Origin: CAVSUR01 sp963731285
GTDB lineage: Bacteria > Actinomycetota > Actinomycetes > Streptosporangiales > Streptosporangiaceae
Length of the DNA: 64,000 nt
Assembly (NCBI GenBank): GCA_963731285.1
Contig: CAVSUR010000001.1
Span: forward strand, 806,001-870,000
Direction: 5' to 3'
Both the position numbers and the translations under genes were made by a program. The notes under the pieces are model-generated. The model made no database searches. It was not told the DNA's origin and saw only the letters and a program-made list of their open reading frames with translations. Every line of letters begins with the position of its first letter. Positions within the stretch are counted from its first letter, which is position 1. This document shows positions 61,903 to 64,000 of this stretch, piece by piece.

Positions 61903-63468
61903 ATGAGCCCACCGGGCACCTCGCCGCTGGCAGTAGCTGAGACGGCCGACCATGCAGCGAACCAGGTTATGCGGTGGTGGATTCTGGCGGTGCTGGGCGT
62001 CGCCCAGCTGATGGTCATCCTGGACAACACCGTTGTCAATATCGCGCTGCCCACAGCCCAGCACGCGCTCGGCTTCTCCAACGCCGACCGCCAGTGGGTC
62101 GTGACCGCCTACTCGCTCGCCTTCGGCAGCCTTCTCCTGCTCGGCGGCCGGATCGGCGACATCTTCGGGCGCAAGCGGACGCTGATCATCGGGCTGGCCG
62201 GGTTCGCCGGAGCCTCGGCCATCGGCGGAGCCTCGGTCAACTTCCCGATGCTGGTTACCGCCCGAACCGTGCAGGGCGCCTTCGGCGCGCTGCTCGCCCC
62301 GTCGGTCCTGGCTTTGCTGACCACCACCTTCACCGACCTCCGTGAACGCGGCAAGGCGTTCGCCATTTACGGCGGCATCGCCGGAGCAGGCGGGGCCATG
62401 GGGTTGCTGCTTGGCGGGATCCTCACGTCCTACGCGTCATGGCGCTGGACCCTCTATGTCAACCTGGTCTTTGCCGCCATTGCCACTGCCGGCGCCCTGC
62501 TCTGGCTGAAGAACGACAAGGCCGCCAGCCGCGATCCGCTGGACATTCCCGGGCTCCTCCTCGTCACCAGCGGCCTGTTCTGCCTGGTCTACGCCTTCTC
62601 TCACGCCGAGACCACTGCCTGGAACAACCCCTTCACCATTGGCTTCCTGGTCGTCGGGGTCATCCTGCTGGCCAGCTTCGCCTTGCTCGAGCCCCGGGTG
62701 CCGCACCCGCTCCTCCCGCCCCGGGTCGTACGGAACAGGACTAGGGGCGGTTCGATACTGGCCATGCTGCTCGCCAGCATGGGGCTCTTCGGGGTCTTCC
62801 TGTTCCTCACCTACTACATGCAGGAGACACTCAAGTTCAGCCCGGTCAAAACGGGCATCGCCTTTCTCCCCATGATCGCCGCGCTCGCGGGGATGGCGCA
62901 GGTGTCTAACCGGGTGCTGCTGCCCCGATTCGGTCCCAAGGTGATCGTGCCGATCGGGCTGCTCATGAACGCCGCTGCGCTGTACTTCCTCCATCTAGTC
63001 GGGCTGCACAGCTCGTACGCGAGCCACGTGCTGCCCTACCTCCTGCTGCTGGGCCTCGGGTTCGGCCTGAGCCTCGCCCCCTCGTTCAGCACCGGCACCC
63101 TGGGGCTCAAGCCATCCGATGCCGGGGTGGGGTCGGCCACCCTCAACACCTCCCAGCAGGTCGGCGGCTCGATCGGGACGGCCCTTCTCAACACGCTGGC
63201 CGCCAGCGCCGCCACCGCATACCTGGTGGGCCGGGCGGTAACGCCGGCCAGCCTGCAGGCCGCGGCGGTCCACAGCTACACCACGGCGTTCCTGTACTCG
63301 TCACTGATCTTCGTCATGGCGGCGGTCATCGCCGGACTGGTGCTCCCCAGGGGCAACATGCGGGTCCTGTCGGGGCCGGCCCCGGAGAGGACCGGCGGAA
63401 CCGGCACCGATTCCCGGCCGGGCGCGGAGGTGATCCCGACGGGGATGACACAATATTCCGCTGGCTGA
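61903..63468 (+). CDS. DHA2-family MFS drug exporter
   Basis: About 521 residues with 14 membrane helices. Motif D1 is VILDNTVVNIALPTAQHALG, motif A GGRIGDIFGRKRTLIIG, and motif C follows in the fifth helix region (YGGIAGAGGAMGLLLGGIL). This is the proton-coupled EmrB/QacA type, exporting hydrophobic or cationic compounds. ATG at 61903 has AAAGGAGG five bases upstream. No TetR or MarR gene is adjacent, so the regulator is not seen. Confidence 0.92.
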   Translation: MSPPGTSPLAVAETADHAANQVMRWWILAVLGVAQLMVILDNTVVNIALPTAQHALGFSNADRQWVVTAYSLAFGSLLLLGGRIGDIFGRKRTLIIGLAGFAGASAIGGASVNFPMLVTARTVQGAFGALLAPSVLALLTTTFTDLRERGKAFAIYGGIAGAGGAMGLLLGGILTSYASWRWTLYVNLVFAAIATAGALLWLKNDKAASRDPLDIPGLLLVTSGLFCLVYAFSHAETTAWNNPFTIGFLVVGVILLASFALLEPRVPHPLLPPRVVRNRTRGGSILAMLLASMGLFGVFLFLTYYMQETLKFSPVKTGIAFLPMIAALAGMAQVSNRVLLPRFGPKVIVPIGLLMNAAALYFLHLVGLHSSYASHVLPYLLLLGLGFGLSLAPSFSTGTLGLKPSDAGVGSATLNTSQQVGGSIGTALLNTLAASAATAYLVGRAVTPASLQAAAVHSYTTAFLYSSLIFVMAAVIAGLVLPRGNMRVLSGPAPERTGGTGTDSRPGAEVIPTGMTQYSAG

Positions 63469-63549
63469 CGGACAAGCTCAGGGAACTTCGGCCCGGGCCA
63501 GCCGGCGTCAGCGAGGTTAGGGGCCGTCCATCGGGGTAATCCGCGACGG

Positions 63550-64000
63550 ATGAATATGCCGACCGGGTCTGGCCGCATCCTTGCCGGACGTTATCGGCTC
63601 GCCAAGGCGCTTGGCGGCGGCGGCATGGGAACGGTCTGGCTGGCTCTGGACCTTCTCCTGAATCGCGAGGTCGCGGTCAAAGAGGTCTCGCCGCCAGCCG
63701 ATGTGAGCGCGGCCGAAGGCGAGATGCTGCGCGAGCGGACCATGCACGAGGCACGCACCGCGGCGCGGCTCAATCACCCGAACATAGTGACCATCTATGA
63801 CGTTGTAGAGGACAGCGGCCGTCCCTGGCTGGTTATGGAACTGGTTCCGGCTCGGTCGCTGCGCGACATCGTGCTGGAAGATGGCCCGCTGAGGCCGCGG
63901 CAGGCGGCGAGGGTGGGACTGCAGCTGCTGGGAGCGCTGCGCGCGGCCCATGAGCTCGGGATCCTGCATCGCGACGTCAAGCCCGGCAATGTGCTGATGA
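63550..64000 (+). CDS. Ser/Thr protein kinase, 5' part (runs off the window)
   Basis: The first 150 residues of a Hanks-type kinase: GRYRLAKALGGGGMGTVWLA (Gly loop), NREVAVKEVSPPAD with the ATP-binding Lys, ARLNHPNIVTIYDVVEDSG, LVMELVPARSLRDIV and GILHRDVKPGNVLM with the catalytic loop. It is cut by the window end, so membrane and sensor domains are unknown. ATG at 63550 or 63556. It is distinct from PknB. Confidence 0.92.
   Translation, partial: MNMPTGSGRILAGRYRLAKALGGGGMGTVWLALDLLLNREVAVKEVSPPADVSAAEGEMLRERTMHEARTAARLNHPNIVTIYDVVEDSGRPWLVMELVPARSLRDIVLEDGPLRPRQAARVGLQLLGALRAAHELGILHRDVKPGNVLM

Overview
This 64-kb window is chromosomal DNA from a very G+C-rich filamentous-type actinomycete, probably Streptosporangiales or a relative; the genus cannot be fixed from sequence alone. 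The main evidence is the conserved growth and division block fhaA-fhaB-pstP-ftsW-pbpA-pknB-crgA beside a tRNA-Leu(CAG), a bacterial proteasome activator (Bpa), DUF1707, DUF5324, DUF6114, DUF5994 and DUF5996 proteins, CGNR, GAF-ANTAR and STAS regulators, and heavy use of GTG and TTG starts.

Layout. 0-16 kb: small regulators (DUF1707, STAS, an HTH/Clp-N pair behind a perfect 20-bp palindrome), an orphan MinD/EspI-like ATPase with Tyr-rich repeats, Bpa, a GT2 glycosyltransferase, a second STAS protein, a MarR regulator divergent from a Wzm/Wzt-type polysaccharide exporter, a PAS-GAF-PAS histidine kinase, an SSI-like protein, an Fpg/Nei glycosylase and an acyl-CoA dehydrogenase. 15.6-23.7 kb: tRNA-Leu and the Ser/Thr-kinase/peptidoglycan block. 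23.7-31.4 kb: rhomboid protease, cyclophilin, DUF5324, DUF6114, ATP-dependent DNA ligase, malic enzyme and a GH18 protein. 31.5-35.5 kb: a Hen1-Pnkp RNA-repair operon. 36-45.6 kb: alditol oxidase, PAP2 phosphatase, glutaryl-CoA-dehydrogenase-like enzyme and a signalling island of two STAS proteins, two GAF-ANTAR proteins and DUF5994. 45.6-53.9 kb: a ten-gene, tightly overlapping minus-strand carotenoid operon (crtE to crtB) that also carries a P450, a GT2 glycosyltransferase, an acyltransferase and a DUF998 protein. 54-64 kb: EamA exporter/CGNR regulator pair, DUF2243-CtaG pair, several decayed gene remnants, a beta-propeller lactonase-family protein, a DHA2 drug exporter and the start of a second Ser/Thr kinase.

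Functions that fit together. FhaA, FhaB, PstP, FtsW, PbpA, PknB and CrgA form a phospho-regulated elongation and division module. Hen1 and Pnkp repair and protect cleaved RNA. The carotenoid operon is predicted to make a cyclised carotenoid that is then oxidised, glycosylated and acylated.

Data quality matters here. Many otherwise intact conserved genes (fhaB, pstP, ftsW, pbpA, malic enzyme, GH18, pnkp, hen1, DUF5994, crtI, DUF2243) are broken by one-base gains or losses inside G/C runs, densest at 16.8-20.3 kb and 31.5-35.5 kb. I read these as assembly or sequencing indels and annotate each gene over its whole span. By contrast, an internally deleted 3-hydroxyisobutyrate-dehydrogenase-like gene and several fragments at 57-60 kb look like real decay.
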